Shown piece after piece: positions 1-9,120 of a DNA stretch of 36,452 nucleotides. Position 1 is the stretch's first letter. Every line of letters begins with the position of its first letter. The notes under the pieces were generated by a model, which saw only the letters and a list, made by a program, of their open reading frames with translations, did not search any database and was not told the origin of the DNA. Made by a program: the position numbers and the translations under genes. Origin of the DNA: Bryobacteraceae bacterium (GTDB taxonomy: Bacteria > Acidobacteriota > Terriglobia > Bryobacterales > Bryobacteraceae); contig JAICXC010000048.1 in assembly GCA_025980665.1 (NCBI GenBank), forward strand, positions 1 through 36,452, read 5' to 3'.

Positions 1-1
1 A

Positions 2-211
2 GCTCTCTGTGGTTACGAAGGTGAGCACTCTATGCCGCAGTCGTGGGAGTGCATCGAATGGAAAGCGCGCGGCGGGTATGGATCGCAAGGCACGGGCACC
101 GGACGCGCAAATGCAGGTCGCGAACGAATATGGTTTAGCCCACACTGCCTGAAACCGCAACAGATGCTTTTCTCGCGGCCCGATTTTACGGCCAAGCAGG
201 AGTGCGCTTGA
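2..211 (+). CDS. C-terminal fragment of a phage-type DNA adenine methylase (partial)
   Basis: An open frame enters from the left edge and stops at TGA 209-211, giving 69 residues. Recognisable pieces are ALCGYEGEH at the start, a WKARGGYGSQG segment and RERIWFSPHC near the end. These resemble the C-terminal part of small D12-class phage DNA adenine methylases, which methylate N6 of adenine. The catalytic DPPY motif would lie outside the window, so activity cannot be judged. The stop overlaps the next gene's TTG start as TTGA, so the two are probably translationally coupled in the operon of the integrated element. Family assignment is from memory of motif shape; the open frame itself is certain. 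Confidence 0.55.
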   Translation, partial: ALCGYEGEHSMPQSWECIEWKARGGYGSQGTGTGRANAGRERIWFSPHCLKPQQMLFSRPDFTAKQECA

Positions 212-2010
212 GCCTCAGCGCCGAATCCGTCAAGTCCCGCGCCGACATCGTCGCCGTGCTCGGCCACTACGGTTCTGTGCGCCTTCGCAACGGCGGCAAA
301 GCCGGCGAGCTGGTCGGCGAGTGCCCACTACCCGGCCACGCCAAGAGCGGCACGCAACCTGGCGGGGCGTTTACGGTGACGCCAGACAAGCAGGTATATC
401 ACTGCTTCAAGTGCGGAATCGGCGGCGACGTATTCGACCTCGTAAAAAGAATCGAAGGTTTTTCTCGTTTCGACCAAGTCGTTCAGCACGTAGCGGAGCT
501 GATCGGCATGGCGGACGATCCAGTCTTGGCGGCGGGGAGCGGAAAAGCTGAGCACAAAAGGAATCCGGTCGCGGGGGAAACGCTAACGGAAACCTTGCCA
601 GCATCCGCACCCGCCGTACAGGGTAAAGTCGTGGCGACGTATCCATACGTCGATGAAGGCGGGGCGTTGCTGTATGAGGTGTTGCGGTACGAACCGAAAG
701 GTTTTCGGCAGCGTCGGCCTGACGGCAATGGCGGATGGATCGGCAACCTAAGCGGCGTCGGTCGGGTGTTGTATCGCCTGCCCGAAGTGATTGCAGCTGA
801 TGAGGTGTTTTTCGTCGAGGGGGAGCGCGACGTACACACGGTGCTGGCTGGCGGAATCACAGCTACCACCAACAGCGGCGGCGCATCAGCCCCGTGGCTC
901 CCCGAGTATTCCGAAGCGTTACGAGGCAAGCGCGTCGTCATCCTGCCGGATCAGGACGAACCCGGCCAGAAGCACACCGCTAAGATCGAGGCTGCGCTTC
1001 AAGGTATCGCCGCAGATGTCGTGGTTGTCAACGTCCCGACGGGCAAGGACGTAACGGAGTATCTCGAATCCGGCAAGACGGTTGAGAACCTGCTTCAGTT
1101 GGTCGCGGGTGCGCGTGAAACCAAAAAGCGCGATGAAATCGAAGCTCGTGGGCTGCTATCGCCAGAGGAAATTTACGAGCTTTACCCTGGCGGAATCAAC
1201 GCCTTCCTTGAACCGCGTCATGGCATCAAGACCGGGTTTCACAAGTTCGACGAAATGACGTTGGGCCTGCATGCTGGCGAACTCACAATACTGGCCGCGC
1301 GACCCCGCATGGGTAAGACCGCTCTGGCACTAAACATCGCCGTCAATATCGCCAAGCGCGGACATGGCGTGCGCTTCTTCTCACTGGAGATGTCGCGGGA
1401 ATCTCTGTTAACGCGAATGGTATGCGCGTGGGCGAACGTTGACTCCTTGCAGTTTCGCTCTGGAGAGTTGGAGCCATGGCAGATGGAGCGGGTTAAGCAG
1501 GCTATCAGTGATTCGTGCGACCTGCCTTTGTTCCTGGACCACAAGACCGGCGCGGGACTTGAGTCGATCCAGCGGAAGATTGCCGCATCGCGTGATCGCG
1601 GCCCTATATCGCTGGTCGTTATCGATTACCTGGGTCTGATGGAAGCGAAATCAAAGGAAAACCGCACCCAGGAGATAAGCGAGCTTTCGCGCGGGCTGAA
1701 AATGATGGCGCGCGACTTACACCTTCCATTGCTCGTGCTGGCGCAGCTCAACCGCGAATCCGAAAAGCGAACCGACACGACGCCGCAACTGAGCGACCTC
1801 AGGGATTCCGGCTCAATCGAGCAGGATGCGGACGTGGTCGTGTTTCTTTCCAGGCCAGAAGTTTACAAGCCTAACGATCCGACGTTGCGCGGACTGGCTT
1901 TCCTGAATGTGGCAAAACAGCGCAACGGACCGAACGGCGAAATACGGTTGACGTTTAGGGCGGGACAGACGCAGTTCGAGAATTACTCACCAGCAACAGA
2001 GGAGGCATGA
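208..2010 (+). CDS. Phage-type bifunctional primase-helicase (zinc finger + TOPRIM + DnaB-like)
   Basis: About 600 residues. It should unwind DNA and lay primers for replication of the mobile element. Domain order: CHC2-type zinc ribbon (C39, H44, C66, C69), TOPRIM domain about 198-290 (E204 in VEGE, acidic pair D248/D250), then a RecA-like hexameric helicase about 320-600. The helicase has a Walker A (RPRMGKT, 365-371), a Walker B ending at D473 (VVIDYLG), LAQLNR at 511-516 and the SDLRDSG-IEQDAD segment typical of DnaB. The layout is that of T7 gp4. Start choice: TTG 208 has AGGAG at 198-202 five bases upstream and overlaps the methylase stop. GTG 202 would lie inside the ribosome site. The gene runs into the next one through ATGA. 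Confidence 0.9.
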   Translation: MSLSAESVKSRADIVAVLGHYGSVRLRNGGKAGELVGECPLPGHAKSGTQPGGAFTVTPDKQVYHCFKCGIGGDVFDLVKRIEGFSRFDQVVQHVAELIGMADDPVLAAGSGKAEHKRNPVAGETLTETLPASAPAVQGKVVATYPYVDEGGALLYEVLRYEPKGFRQRRPDGNGGWIGNLSGVGRVLYRLPEVIAADEVFFVEGERDVHTVLAGGITATTNSGGASAPWLPEYSEALRGKRVVILPDQDEPGQKHTAKIEAALQGIAADVVVVNVPTGKDVTEYLESGKTVENLLQLVAGARETKKRDEIEARGLLSPEEIYELYPGGINAFLEPRHGIKTGFHKFDEMTLGLHAGELTILAARPRMGKTALALNIAVNIAKRGHGVRFFSLEMSRESLLTRMVCAWANVDSLQFRSGELEPWQMERVKQAISDSCDLPLFLDHKTGAGLESIQRKIAASRDRGPISLVVIDYLGLMEAKSKENRTQEISELSRGLKMMARDLHLPLLVLAQLNRESEKRTDTTPQLSDLRDSGSIEQDADVVVFLSRPEVYKPNDPTLRGLAFLNVAKQRNGPNGEIRLTFRAGQTQFENYSPATEEA

Positions 2011-2213
2011 GCATCGACGCAACTTATCCGCAGATCGACCTATTGACGAATCTTTCCACCGACCTCGGGTTTACCTACAACCGGATGATTGCGAGGGCGT
2101 CACTCGTTAGTGGAAGGCGTATCGAATGCATTAACGATCTGACCGTAGCGGAAGCCGACGCTCTGATTAAGGATCTGAAGGCGCTGAAGGCGCAGCCGGT
2201 GGTGACGCGATGA
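2007..2213 (+). CDS. Small hypothetical protein in mobile-element replication operon
   Basis: A 68-residue protein of unknown function. Its ATG (2007) overlaps the primase-helicase stop as ATGA, and its own stop overlaps the next start in the same way, which argues for a real, coupled gene. The C-terminal half contains LTVAEADALIKDLKAL, a short Leu/Ala-rich helix of a kind often seen at the ends of phage DNA-metabolism proteins, but I cannot assign a family. An unusually close AGGAGG (2000-2005) leaves only one base before the ATG, so initiation probably depends on coupling. There is no signal peptide or membrane segment. Confidence 0.6.
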   Translation: MSIDATYPQIDLLTNLSTDLGFTYNRMIARASLVSGRRIECINDLTVAEADALIKDLKALKAQPVVTR

Positions 2214-2515
2214 ATGCGGCCCTAGAAAAGCACTATCGCGTGAAGGATCTCGTCGCCCTATGGGGATTCTCGCGCACGACAATCGTTCGTGAATTGCAGA
2301 ACGAAGAAGGCGTAATTGCGATTGGCAATAAGAAGCGGAGGTTATCGATCCCCGAGAGCGTTGCTGTCAGGGTTCACGAGCGACTTGGAAACAAGCGTCT
2401 CCAGACGATTGCTCCGCGCCGTAACCCACTTCGCGTAATACGCCTGCGTGATCTGGATGGACGTATGACCGAGAAGGCGAGAAACATCATCAAGCGAAAG
2501 GCCGCGCAACAATGA
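2210..2515 (+). CDS. Small HTH protein, excisionase/AlpA-like
   Basis: A 101-residue basic protein. Residues 8-40 (YRVKDLVALWGFSRTTIVRE and following) look like a MerR/AlpA-type winged helix-turn-helix, the fold used by excisionases and small phage regulators. The C-terminal half is rich in Arg and Lys (RRNPLRVIRLRDLDG). The start overlaps the preceding stop as ATGA. The last 174 bases overlap the 3' end of the convergent integrase gene. Its place next to an integrase suggests a directionality factor or element regulator; that role is inferred. Confidence 0.6.
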   Translation: MNAALEKHYRVKDLVALWGFSRTTIVRELQNEEGVIAIGNKKRRLSIPESVAVRVHERLGNKRLQTIAPRRNPLRVIRLRDLDGRMTEKARNIIKRKAAQQ

Positions 2516-3544
2516 ACGAACCGCAAAGGTATCGCGCAGTCGATGTGGTCGGCAGTCAACTACGCCGCAGCGTTCTCCAATCGACTGCATCCGCTGCCAG
2601 ACTTGAGTGCCGAGGTTCAATCCTGTCGCGCGTTCGTTCCAAAACGGAAGCGCATGAGACAGCCATTTACATGAATCGATTTCGAGTTTCAGCCTATCTG
2701 ATATGTATGCGTCGATCAGCCTGCGCGGTTGCTTGCGCCTCCGTTTCTTTTGCTGAAAAGTGTAAATCCACAGCCCGGAGTTGCCGCGATGCAAAACGCT
2801 AGGATCGAATCGAATCGCGTCACTCACGCGCATCCCGGCTTCGAGCATCAGTTCGAGCAGCAGCCGGAAGGTATGCGGCGCACTGGCGTATCCGCGCCAT
2901 CCTCCCTTCATCCGCTCGGCTTCGTCCAGGATCAAGACAACCTCAGCGTCGGTGTACGGCGACTTCTGATCGAGCTCAGCGACGTGGGACTCGACCTTAA
3001 GCGCCAGCGGCGACGTGATCCACTCGCGCCGGTACGCAGTCTTAAGGAAACACTTCAGCCGCGCGACAGCGGTTCGCTTGCTAGTGTCCTTGATCGACGG
3101 CAGGCCGTGGACCTTGAAGTCCTCCAGCAGATCGACGGTAAGTTCGCGCATGAACAGCGCCCCCCGGATGGCGCAGTAGGATTCGAGCCTAGTCAGAAGG
3201 AGCCGGTACCCCTTCTCTGTATGCGCGGCCAGTTCGCTCTTGCGGGACAACAGGAAGCGCTCGATGCAGTCATTGATTCGCGGCCCGCAGATAACCTCAT
3301 CGCGCCCGCTCCTGAGAAGCGCTTGCCGCTGAGCCTCCGCAACGGCCATATCGCGCGTTGCTGTGCTTTGCCGAGGAACGTAGCCCGTTTCTGTCGAGCC
3401 GAACATCCAGATTGGGCATTGGCACTCCATGTAGTGGCGCTTGGCGCGCGGCGACAACCCCGTCTTGTGGACATGGCACTTGGCTATGTGGCGGCGGTAG
3501 AGCATGAGGGGTACGCGGGTGATTCCCATAGGAAAAGCATACAC
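2342..3544 (-). CDS. Tyrosine recombinase/integrase, acidobacterial CxC type
   Basis: About 400 residues; it should cut and join DNA at attachment sites to integrate or excise the element. Catalytic residues are visible: R239 (AGMRVSD), H334-R337 (HRLR), H360 (LLGH) and a Tyr at 369/370 (QAYYAKW). The N-terminus has YRRH followed by C23, H25, C41 and C43 (CQCPIW), a Cys-rich prefix I associate with the many acidobacterial integrases, possibly a zinc site. A SAM-like core-binding domain follows at about 88-175. The start is uncertain: Met14 (codon at 3505-3503) puts the protein at MLYRRH, a natural start for the family, but no ribosome site decides. The gene is convergent with the replication operon. 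Confidence 0.92.
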   Translation of the reverse strand: MYAFPMGITRVPLMLYRRHIAKCHVHKTGLSPRAKRHYMECQCPIWMFGSTETGYVPRQSTATRDMAVAEAQRQALLRSGRDEVICGPRINDCIERFLLSRKSELAAHTEKGYRLLLTRLESYCAIRGALFMRELTVDLLEDFKVHGLPSIKDTSKRTAVARLKCFLKTAYRREWITSPLALKVESHVAELDQKSPYTDAEVVLILDEAERMKGGWRGYASAPHTFRLLLELMLEAGMRVSDAIRFDPSVLHRGNSGLWIYTFQQKKRRRKQPRRLIDAYISDRLKLEIDSCKWLSHALPFWNERATGLNLGTQVWQRMQSIGERCGVVDCRPHRLRDTFAVRSLLRGLSLDDVSRLLGHTSIQITQAYYAKWVTARSNRLETLVSKSLVNPDSNALGDR

Positions 3545-3653
3545 GCTCTGTACCGATATTTGTACATGACTAAATGTCCCTCAGTACTATCAACAGCTTA
3601 CTGGGATCAAAACAGTACTTGCATAACTTCCTATTCTCGCCGATACTCGCCTT
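3545..3653. promoter_or_regulatory. Integrase/queG divergent region with short direct repeats
   Basis: A 109-base AT-richer gap between the divergent integrase and queG. It holds two CAGTACT heptamers (3582-3588 and 3613-3619) spaced 31 bases, close to three helical turns, and two TGTAC pentamers (3549-3553 and 3561-3565) spaced 12. These are candidates for recombinase arm sites or an operator. A weak -10-like GATACT (3642-3647) lies just before the queG ATG at 3654. No attachment core can be defined because the other element end is outside the window. Confidence 0.3.
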
Positions 3654-4607
3654 ATGCGGGCACAGCCCATCCGGCGAGAAATGGTCCAACAAGTTGCTCG
3701 CGAGTGCGGGTTTGAGCTAGCGGGTGTGGCTCCCATAGATCCCGCAGGCGATTTCGCGCGCTATCAGGACTGGGTCGCGCAGGGTATGGCCGGCGAGATG
3801 CGCTACCTTACCGATCGCCGGGCAGAGATGCGGCGCGATGCACGGAATGTGCTGCCGAATGCGCGTTCGGTGATCTGCGTCGGCAAGCTGTACAATACAC
3901 CGGACCCGCCTAAAACGCAGCGTGACGCCCGCATCTCGCGCTACGCCTGGGGCCGCGACTATCACCTGACTATGCGCGAAGCGCTGGCGCGCATGGTCGC
4001 GCGGCTTTCAGAAATCGAAAGTTTCGAGTGGAAGATCTGCGTCGACACGGCGCCACTGCTGGAGCGGACTTTCGCGCGCTTGGCTGGGCTGGGCTGGATC
4101 GGCAAAAATACTTGCCTCATCAACGAGCCGCTGGGATCGTGGTTCTTTCTGGGCGAGATCGTGACGTCTCTTGATCTGGAGCCAGCCACACCGCCGCCGG
4201 ATCGCTGCGGGAGCTGTACGCGCTGCATCGAGGCTTGTCCTACGGAAGCGATAGTGCCGTCGCAAGACGGCTGGCAGGTGGACTCGCGCCGCTGCATCTC
4301 GTATCTAACCATCGAACTTCGCGGGTCCATTCCCGATGAACTGCGTGCCGGAGTGGGCGATCATGTTTTTGGGTGCGATATCTGTCAGGATGTTTGCCCG
4401 TGGAACTCACGTGCACCGCTCACCGAGGATCCCGATTTTGCTGGAACCGCGATTCCGATGGCAGAACTCGCTAAGTTATCTCCGGAAGCGTTTCGGGAGC
4501 GCTTCAAAGATTCGCCGATCGCGCGCGCGAAGCACTCCGGCTTGTTACGCAATGTCGCCGTCGCGACCAGCAACCTGGCCGGTGCGGGTGGCCAGAATAA
4601 CCAGTAG
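3654..4607 (+). CDS. queG: Epoxyqueuosine reductase QueG
   Basis: A 317-residue cytoplasmic cobalamin- and iron-sulfur-dependent enzyme that reduces epoxyqueuosine to queuosine in tRNA, the last step of Q synthesis. It shows the N-terminal DUF1730 region, the conserved VDTAPLLER (catalytic Asp about 131), GWIGKNT at 147-153, and two 4Fe-4S clusters: C185/C188/C191/C195 (CGSCTRCIEACP) and C214 with C241/C244/C248 (CDICQDVCPWN). The length is slightly short of E. coli QueG because the C-terminal HEAT-like part ends soon after RNVAVATSN. The last 63 bases overlap the convergent gene. The start could also be ATG 3681 (MVQQVA), which has GGCGAGA upstream. Confidence 0.95.
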   Translation: MRAQPIRREMVQQVARECGFELAGVAPIDPAGDFARYQDWVAQGMAGEMRYLTDRRAEMRRDARNVLPNARSVICVGKLYNTPDPPKTQRDARISRYAWGRDYHLTMREALARMVARLSEIESFEWKICVDTAPLLERTFARLAGLGWIGKNTCLINEPLGSWFFLGEIVTSLDLEPATPPPDRCGSCTRCIEACPTEAIVPSQDGWQVDSRRCISYLTIELRGSIPDELRAGVGDHVFGCDICQDVCPWNSRAPLTEDPDFAGTAIPMAELAKLSPEAFRERFKDSPIARAKHSGLLRNVAVATSNLAGAGGQNNQ

Positions 4608-6959
4608 CGCGCACAGATACAGTGCCGCCCCCACAAGCAGCGTCGACCGCAGGCCGATGTAGATCGCCAGGAAGATCGCACTGGCCGAGCCGAGTACGCT
4701 GGCAGCCGCATTGAGCGACCAGGCCCAGCGTACCGACGGAGCATGGCGCTTTTCCAGGCGCCGCAGACCGCTAGGGAACGGCATGCCCATCAACAGCGCG
4801 GCCGGGGCGACGGCTAGAGTCGTCAGAAACAGCTTCGCAGCCAGCGGCCAGCTCGCAGCCGCCGTGACTAGAGGTGTCGATACAAACGCCAGGATCCCTA
4901 CTAACAAGGCGACGGCTAAAAGCACATACATCAAGCGAACATCCTTCTCGGCAACCACCCGGCGGCTCAGATAGCTGCCCGCTCCGCTCGCCACCAGCAT
5001 GGAGAAGACGATCACCGTAAGGGCATACGTCGGATGCCCCAGCAGCAGAACGAACTTCTGAATCAGTGCCACCTGCACCAGAATGTAGCCTGCACCGAGG
5101 CACAGGAAATACCACAGAAACTTCACTACGTTTTTCTGTTTGGGCAGCCGGCTCCCCAAAACAAGCCGGGGTAAAACCAAAATCAGACCCGTCACGACGA
5201 TACTCAAACCCATCAGCCCGAACAGCAGTGGAACGGCGCGATTGATCTTGTAGTCGGCACTCTGCTGGTTGCCGTTCCGAACGAAGTTCCACAGGTCGCG
5301 CGGCTGGACCGTGTAGAAAAAGAACGGACGGTCGTCGCCAACCGGAGAGACATCGTATTCATAGGCATCCCAGAACTCCTTCGGATTCGGGCTGGATAGA
5401 AGCTGGCCGAAGGCGTTGTTAACTGATGTGCCTGCAGGTTGGCCGGGCACATACACAACGTCCATGTGCGATGCAGCGGTCAGCCGCCGGGCATTTTCGA
5501 TATCGGCCGCCGAGAATGGCTTTCGCGAGATGAGCACGGTGTCCTGTGCGCCCCAACCGTTAAGCTTAGTGGCATCGTCGCGTACGGCGATCACATGTGA
5601 CGCGGCGTTTCCCTCTCCTAAGCGCCCCAGAGCATCCATGGCGAGCGAGACCAGGCGCAGCGATTCGCGGGGCGGCTCGAATCCCCAGCGCGTAAAGACC
5701 AACAGTCCGTCGTCAGTCAGATGCGATAGATAGTCGTAGAAGGCGTCCGATGTGTAGAGATTGTTCTCAGACAGCGCAAAGGCGCCCGCCGCGGTGGATG
5801 CCCACGTATCCACCAGCGTCGCCTGCAACACTTGATACTTCTCGGTGCTGCTGCGCACGAAGGAGCGGCCGTCCTCGACATGCAGGTGAACTTCGGGGAG
5901 CAGATAAATCCCGTAGTTGTCTTTGACCATGACATCCTGCATGATCTTGTTGGCGATCAGCGGATTGATTTCGACGGCGGTGACATCTTTGCTGCCCGAG
6001 GCGAGTGCTCGCGAGACGTCGTATCCGCCGCCGGGACCGATGATCAGGGTCTTGGCGCCGGGACGCATCGCGTAGGGGAGTCCCTGACCCTGCCGCAGCA
6101 GGTTCGCCCGATCGGCATCCGCGAGGCCGTGGGCCCAATCGTAGGTCGCGATCCCTGTGGCTGCATCGGCATCGATACGAATCAGCCAGTAGGGGCTGCC
6201 ATCCGGGTTGCGGTTCTGAATGACGCCAACGCGCGAAAAGCTGTTCCAAGCCGAGAAGCGTTCTTCGGGGATGCGCTCGCCTTTGGCCCAATGGACATCG
6301 AACCAGTGCACCTTACCGTTAACCACTAACAGCGTCACCATCAGCAGCGCGGCCAGCACCGCCACGATGCGCAGGCCGTCCTGGCGGGCTTGGTTATACC
6401 AAAGGGCGGCGGCGATCGCGTATACGGCAGCAGCGGCGATCACAGCTCCTGGACCGCCCGCAACGTCGAGGAACAGTATCAGGAGAAGACAGCCGACGGC
6501 AGCACCCGCCAGATCAAAGAAATAAGCTCTGTCGACGCGTTCGATGGCTTCGGAAATGGCAATCGAGACGATGGTGCCCGCGAGGAAAAATGGAACCGCG
6601 GTCGCGAAATACACTCCCGCCAGCGTCAGGATGTCGTTATTTTCCCTGGACAAAATGAACCAGAGGACGAACAATACCGAGAGGCTCGCGGATAGCGCGA
6701 GCGTGCCCAGTTTCTGATATACGTTTCCACGGCGCGAGGCGACTACATAGGAAAAGACTCCGCCAGCGCCCAACCCAAACAGAGCTATCGAGATCGCCAG
6801 AAAGGCGAAATGATAGTAAAACACCACCGAGAATATGCGCGTAAGCGCAAGTTCCATGATGAGGGTCGCCATGGTGGTGAAGCCCAGGCCCAGGTACAGC
6901 TGGGTCCAAAGGACACCGCCGTCCGAACTCGATTTTGGGGAGGATACGACGCGGGACAA
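4545..6959 (-). CDS. Membrane-embedded spermidine/spermine synthase-like protein
   Basis: An 804-residue protein with several N-terminal hydrophobic segments (about 20-215), a soluble Rossmann domain (about 240-530) and more hydrophobic segments to the C-terminus. The soluble part carries the SAM-binding loop IIGPGGGYD (307-314), an acidic residue after TAVEINP, and EDGRSF, as in aminopropyltransferases. Such membrane-fused spermidine-synthase homologues are widespread and mostly uncharacterised; transfer to a polyamine is not established. The start is TTG 6959 without a clear ribosome site. It lies downstream of the OPT gene on the same strand, with a palindrome between them. Confidence 0.8.
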   Translation of the reverse strand: MSRVVSSPKSSSDGGVLWTQLYLGLGFTTMATLIMELALTRIFSVVFYYHFAFLAISIALFGLGAGGVFSYVVASRRGNVYQKLGTLALSASLSVLFVLWFILSRENNDILTLAGVYFATAVPFFLAGTIVSIAISEAIERVDRAYFFDLAGAAVGCLLLILFLDVAGGPGAVIAAAAVYAIAAALWYNQARQDGLRIVAVLAALLMVTLLVVNGKVHWFDVHWAKGERIPEERFSAWNSFSRVGVIQNRNPDGSPYWLIRIDADAATGIATYDWAHGLADADRANLLRQGQGLPYAMRPGAKTLIIGPGGGYDVSRALASGSKDVTAVEINPLIANKIMQDVMVKDNYGIYLLPEVHLHVEDGRSFVRSSTEKYQVLQATLVDTWASTAAGAFALSENNLYTSDAFYDYLSHLTDDGLLVFTRWGFEPPRESLRLVSLAMDALGRLGEGNAASHVIAVRDDATKLNGWGAQDTVLISRKPFSAADIENARRLTAASHMDVVYVPGQPAGTSVNNAFGQLLSSPNPKEFWDAYEYDVSPVGDDRPFFFYTVQPRDLWNFVRNGNQQSADYKINRAVPLLFGLMGLSIVVTGLILVLPRLVLGSRLPKQKNVVKFLWYFLCLGAGYILVQVALIQKFVLLLGHPTYALTVIVFSMLVASGAGSYLSRRVVAEKDVRLMYVLLAVALLVGILAFVSTPLVTAAASWPLAAKLFLTTLAVAPAALLMGMPFPSGLRRLEKRHAPSVRWAWSLNAAASVLGSASAIFLAIYIGLRSTLLVGAALYLCALLVILATRTGQVAGRDGDIA

Positions 6960-6976
6960 GTACTTACTTTAGCATC

Positions 6977-6996
6977 GGGCGAGGCATGCCTCGCCC
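6977..6996. repeat. Perfect 20-bp GC-rich palindrome (interspersed-repeat-like)
   Basis: The sequence GGGCGAGGCA is followed at once by its exact reverse complement, then CCTACAAA. It sits in the 87-base gap between two genes on the minus strand. No T-run follows on the minus strand, so an intrinsic terminator is unlikely. It resembles the mobile palindromic intergenic units seen in many genomes. Only this copy was noticed here. Confidence 0.6.
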
Positions 6997-7046
6997 CTAC
7001 AAACCAGCCAAACCGCCCGCCAAGGCGAGGATCGCGGGACGCCGAA

Positions 7047-9080
7047 TCACATGATCGCGGCGGGCGGAGCGGGATCTTCCGGCCGGCCGGCTTTCGATAG
7101 CGGGATCAGTATCATCGCGATACCCAGCAGAGCCATCACGCCAAGTCCGAATACGTATGATGGGTCGGGAAAGAATTCGGGCATGGGCTGATCCTTGAAC
7201 TTGAAATACGCTACCACCAGGCCGGTGAGGGCTTCTCCGGCGATCAAACCGCTCGCGATCAAGATCCCGACGCTTTCGACGCGAGCCTTCTGAGCGTCGT
7301 TATAACCCCTGCGCCTGGCGACCACATCGGAGCCCCAGCGCAGCAGGCCGCCGATGAAAATGGCGAAGGATGTTTGCAAGGGCAGGTACATGCCGACGGA
7401 AACCAGCATCGGACTGCGCACCTGTAACATGATGAGCGCGACGCCGAAGAGCATTCCGGTCACAACCAAGGGCCAGGGCATATCGCCGCCGACGATTCCC
7501 TGGGCAAGTAGCGCCATCAGCCCGGCTTGCGGCGCGGACAGCTTCGGATCGCCAAAGCCCGTGCCGCCGCTCTTGAGGTTGCCTTGATATAGGATGTAAA
7601 GCGGATAGTACATGACGAGACTCGCCACGACCACGGCAATAAGCTCGACGATCTGGATCGTGCGCGGTGTGCCACCCAGCATGTAACCGACCTTGAAGTC
7701 CTGTAACAGTTCGCCCGCCACGGCGGAGGAGACGCACACCACCGCCGCGACACCCAGCACCACCGCCACGCCGCCAGGTCCGCGAATGCCTAGGGCGACC
7801 ATCAGCAGCGCGGCGATGATCAGCGTGGACAGCGTGAGTCCGGAGATGGGGTTGTTGGACGATCCGATCATGCCCACCAGGTTTCCGGATACCGTGGCGA
7901 AGAAGAAACCTACGATCAGCATGACAACCGCGGCGACGGCTCCCGCGACGATATTTCCCGAGATATAGACGTACAAGGCAATCATCAGCAGAAACATCAC
8001 GCCAATCAGCGAGAGCACGGTTTTCGATCCCATGTAGCGTTCGGTCCGCGCCATGGATTCAAGCGGGGGTGAGCCGTGCCGAACTTCCTTAAGCGCGCGG
8101 CCCAGGCTCGACGTCAGACTCCTGCCCATGCGGAAAAGCGTATACGCCGCGCCCACGAGCATTCCACCCACGGCAATAGGCCGAACGATGTATCGCCACA
8201 CGGCTGCTGCCTGTCCGGCCCATCCGGCTTCACCCGCCCCCGCTGGAATGAATGCCTGAATTCTAGGCCCCAGGAAGTACATGAACAGTGGGACCAGCAC
8301 TCCCCAGGCCAACAGGCCGCCGGAAAACTGAAGGGCCCCGAGCTCCGGCCCGATGACGTAGCCGACTCCCATATAAGCGGGACTGACCGTTGGCCCGGAA
8401 AACATCGAGATTCCGCCCGTCGGAATCGTACTCGTGCTGCCAGCCGGGCCCAGACGCACGCCGTTCGCACCCAAGCTTCCGATGGATACCGGGATATCTT
8501 TGTCTACGGCGTACAGGTTGAACGCGCCCATCAGTTGCACCAGCGAACCCACCCCGATGTTCCAGAACAGATAGCGCGCGGCCTCGGCGCCACGCTGGCC
8601 GGCCTTGTGGATCTCGGCAGCGGCAAGCGATTCCGGAAACGGGAGCGTCGGATCCTCCACCATCACCCGCCGGACCAGGGAAACAAACAACACGCCGATG
8701 ATACTGCCGACCACCATCATGGCGGTGGATTTCCAGTATGCCTGGGAGGGATCGAAGCTGGACCAGGCTCCGGAAATGAGAAACGCGGGTAACGTGAACA
8801 CGGCGCCTGCGGCTACCGATTCACCGATGGATCCTGCCGTACGGGCAATGTTTTCTTCGAGAATCGATCCCTTCCAGATACGCAGTACAGCCATGCCGAT
8901 CACCGCAGCCGGATAGGTGGCGGCAATGGTCACGCCGGACTTGAGACCGAGATAGGCGTTGGCGGCCCCGAGAATCACGCACATCACCAGACCCAATAGC
9001 AGAGCCCGCCAGGTGAACTCCTTCATATTGGAGTTCTCCGGAACGAAAGACCGGTGCTGGGGAGGCGTCGGTGTGGTCAT
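7047..9080 (-). CDS. OPT-family oligopeptide/metal-chelate transporter
   Basis: A 677-residue inner-membrane protein with about 14-16 hydrophobic segments, matching the length of bacterial OPT transporters, which take up small peptides or iron-siderophore-type complexes with protons. Family-typical features are the first membrane segment with [11 protein letters not shown], followed by [14 protein letters not shown] and [12 protein letters not shown], and a central block with [17 protein letters not shown]. It starts with ATG 9080, divergent from queC across 40 bases. The substrate cannot be told from sequence. Confidence 0.9.
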   Translation of the reverse strand: MTTPTPPQHRSFVPENSNMKEFTWRALLLGLVMCVILGAANAYLGLKSGVTIAATYPAAVIGMAVLRIWKGSILEENIARTAGSIGESVAAGAVFTLPAFLISGAWSSFDPSQAYWKSTAMMVVGSIIGVLFVSLVRRVMVEDPTLPFPESLAAAEIHKAGQRGAEAARYLFWNIGVGSLVQLMGAFNLYAVDKDIPVSIGSLGANGVRLGPAGSTSTIPTGGISMFSGPTVSPAYMGVGYVIGPELGALQFSGGLLAWGVLVPLFMYFLGPRIQAFIPAGAGEAGWAGQAAAVWRYIVRPIAVGGMLVGAAYTLFRMGRSLTSSLGRALKEVRHGSPPLESMARTERYMGSKTVLSLIGVMFLLMIALYVYISGNIVAGAVAAVVMLIVGFFFATVSGNLVGMIGSSNNPISGLTLSTLIIAALLMVALGIRGPGGVAVVLGVAAVVCVSSAVAGELLQDFKVGYMLGGTPRTIQIVELIAVVVASLVMYYPLYILYQGNLKSGGTGFGDPKLSAPQAGLMALLAQGIVGGDMPWPLVVTGMLFGVALIMLQVRSPMLVSVGMYLPLQTSFAIFIGGLLRWGSDVVARRRGYNDAQKARVESVGILIASGLIAGEALTGLVVAYFKFKDQPMPEFFPDPSYVFGLGVMALLGIAMILIPLSKAGRPEDPAPPAAIM

Positions 9081-9103
9081 CGAGCGATCATATCATTGTG
9101 GGG

Positions 9104-9109
9104 TATCAT
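9104..9109 (+). promoter_or_regulatory. Probable -10 box of queC
   Basis: TATCAT, five of six matches to the sigma-70 -10 consensus, lies 11 bases before the queC ATG, implying a very short leader. No convincing -35 box is present at 17 bases spacing. A direct repeat TATCATT occurs 13 bases upstream. Confidence 0.35.
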
Positions 9110-9120
9110 TCCCGAAAGCG

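Noticed and set aside
2729..3715. Long plus-strand open frame of 328 codons
   Set aside because: Lies antisense to the integrase, whose catalytic residues are all recognisable; the translation has no family features.
8959..9120. N-terminal extension of QueC
   Set aside because: Would overlap the divergent OPT gene; ATG 9121 gives the standard QueC start.
9081..9120. preQ1 riboswitch before queC
   Set aside because: The 40-base gap is shared with a divergent gene, the leader would be about five bases and no pseudoknot-forming sequence is seen.
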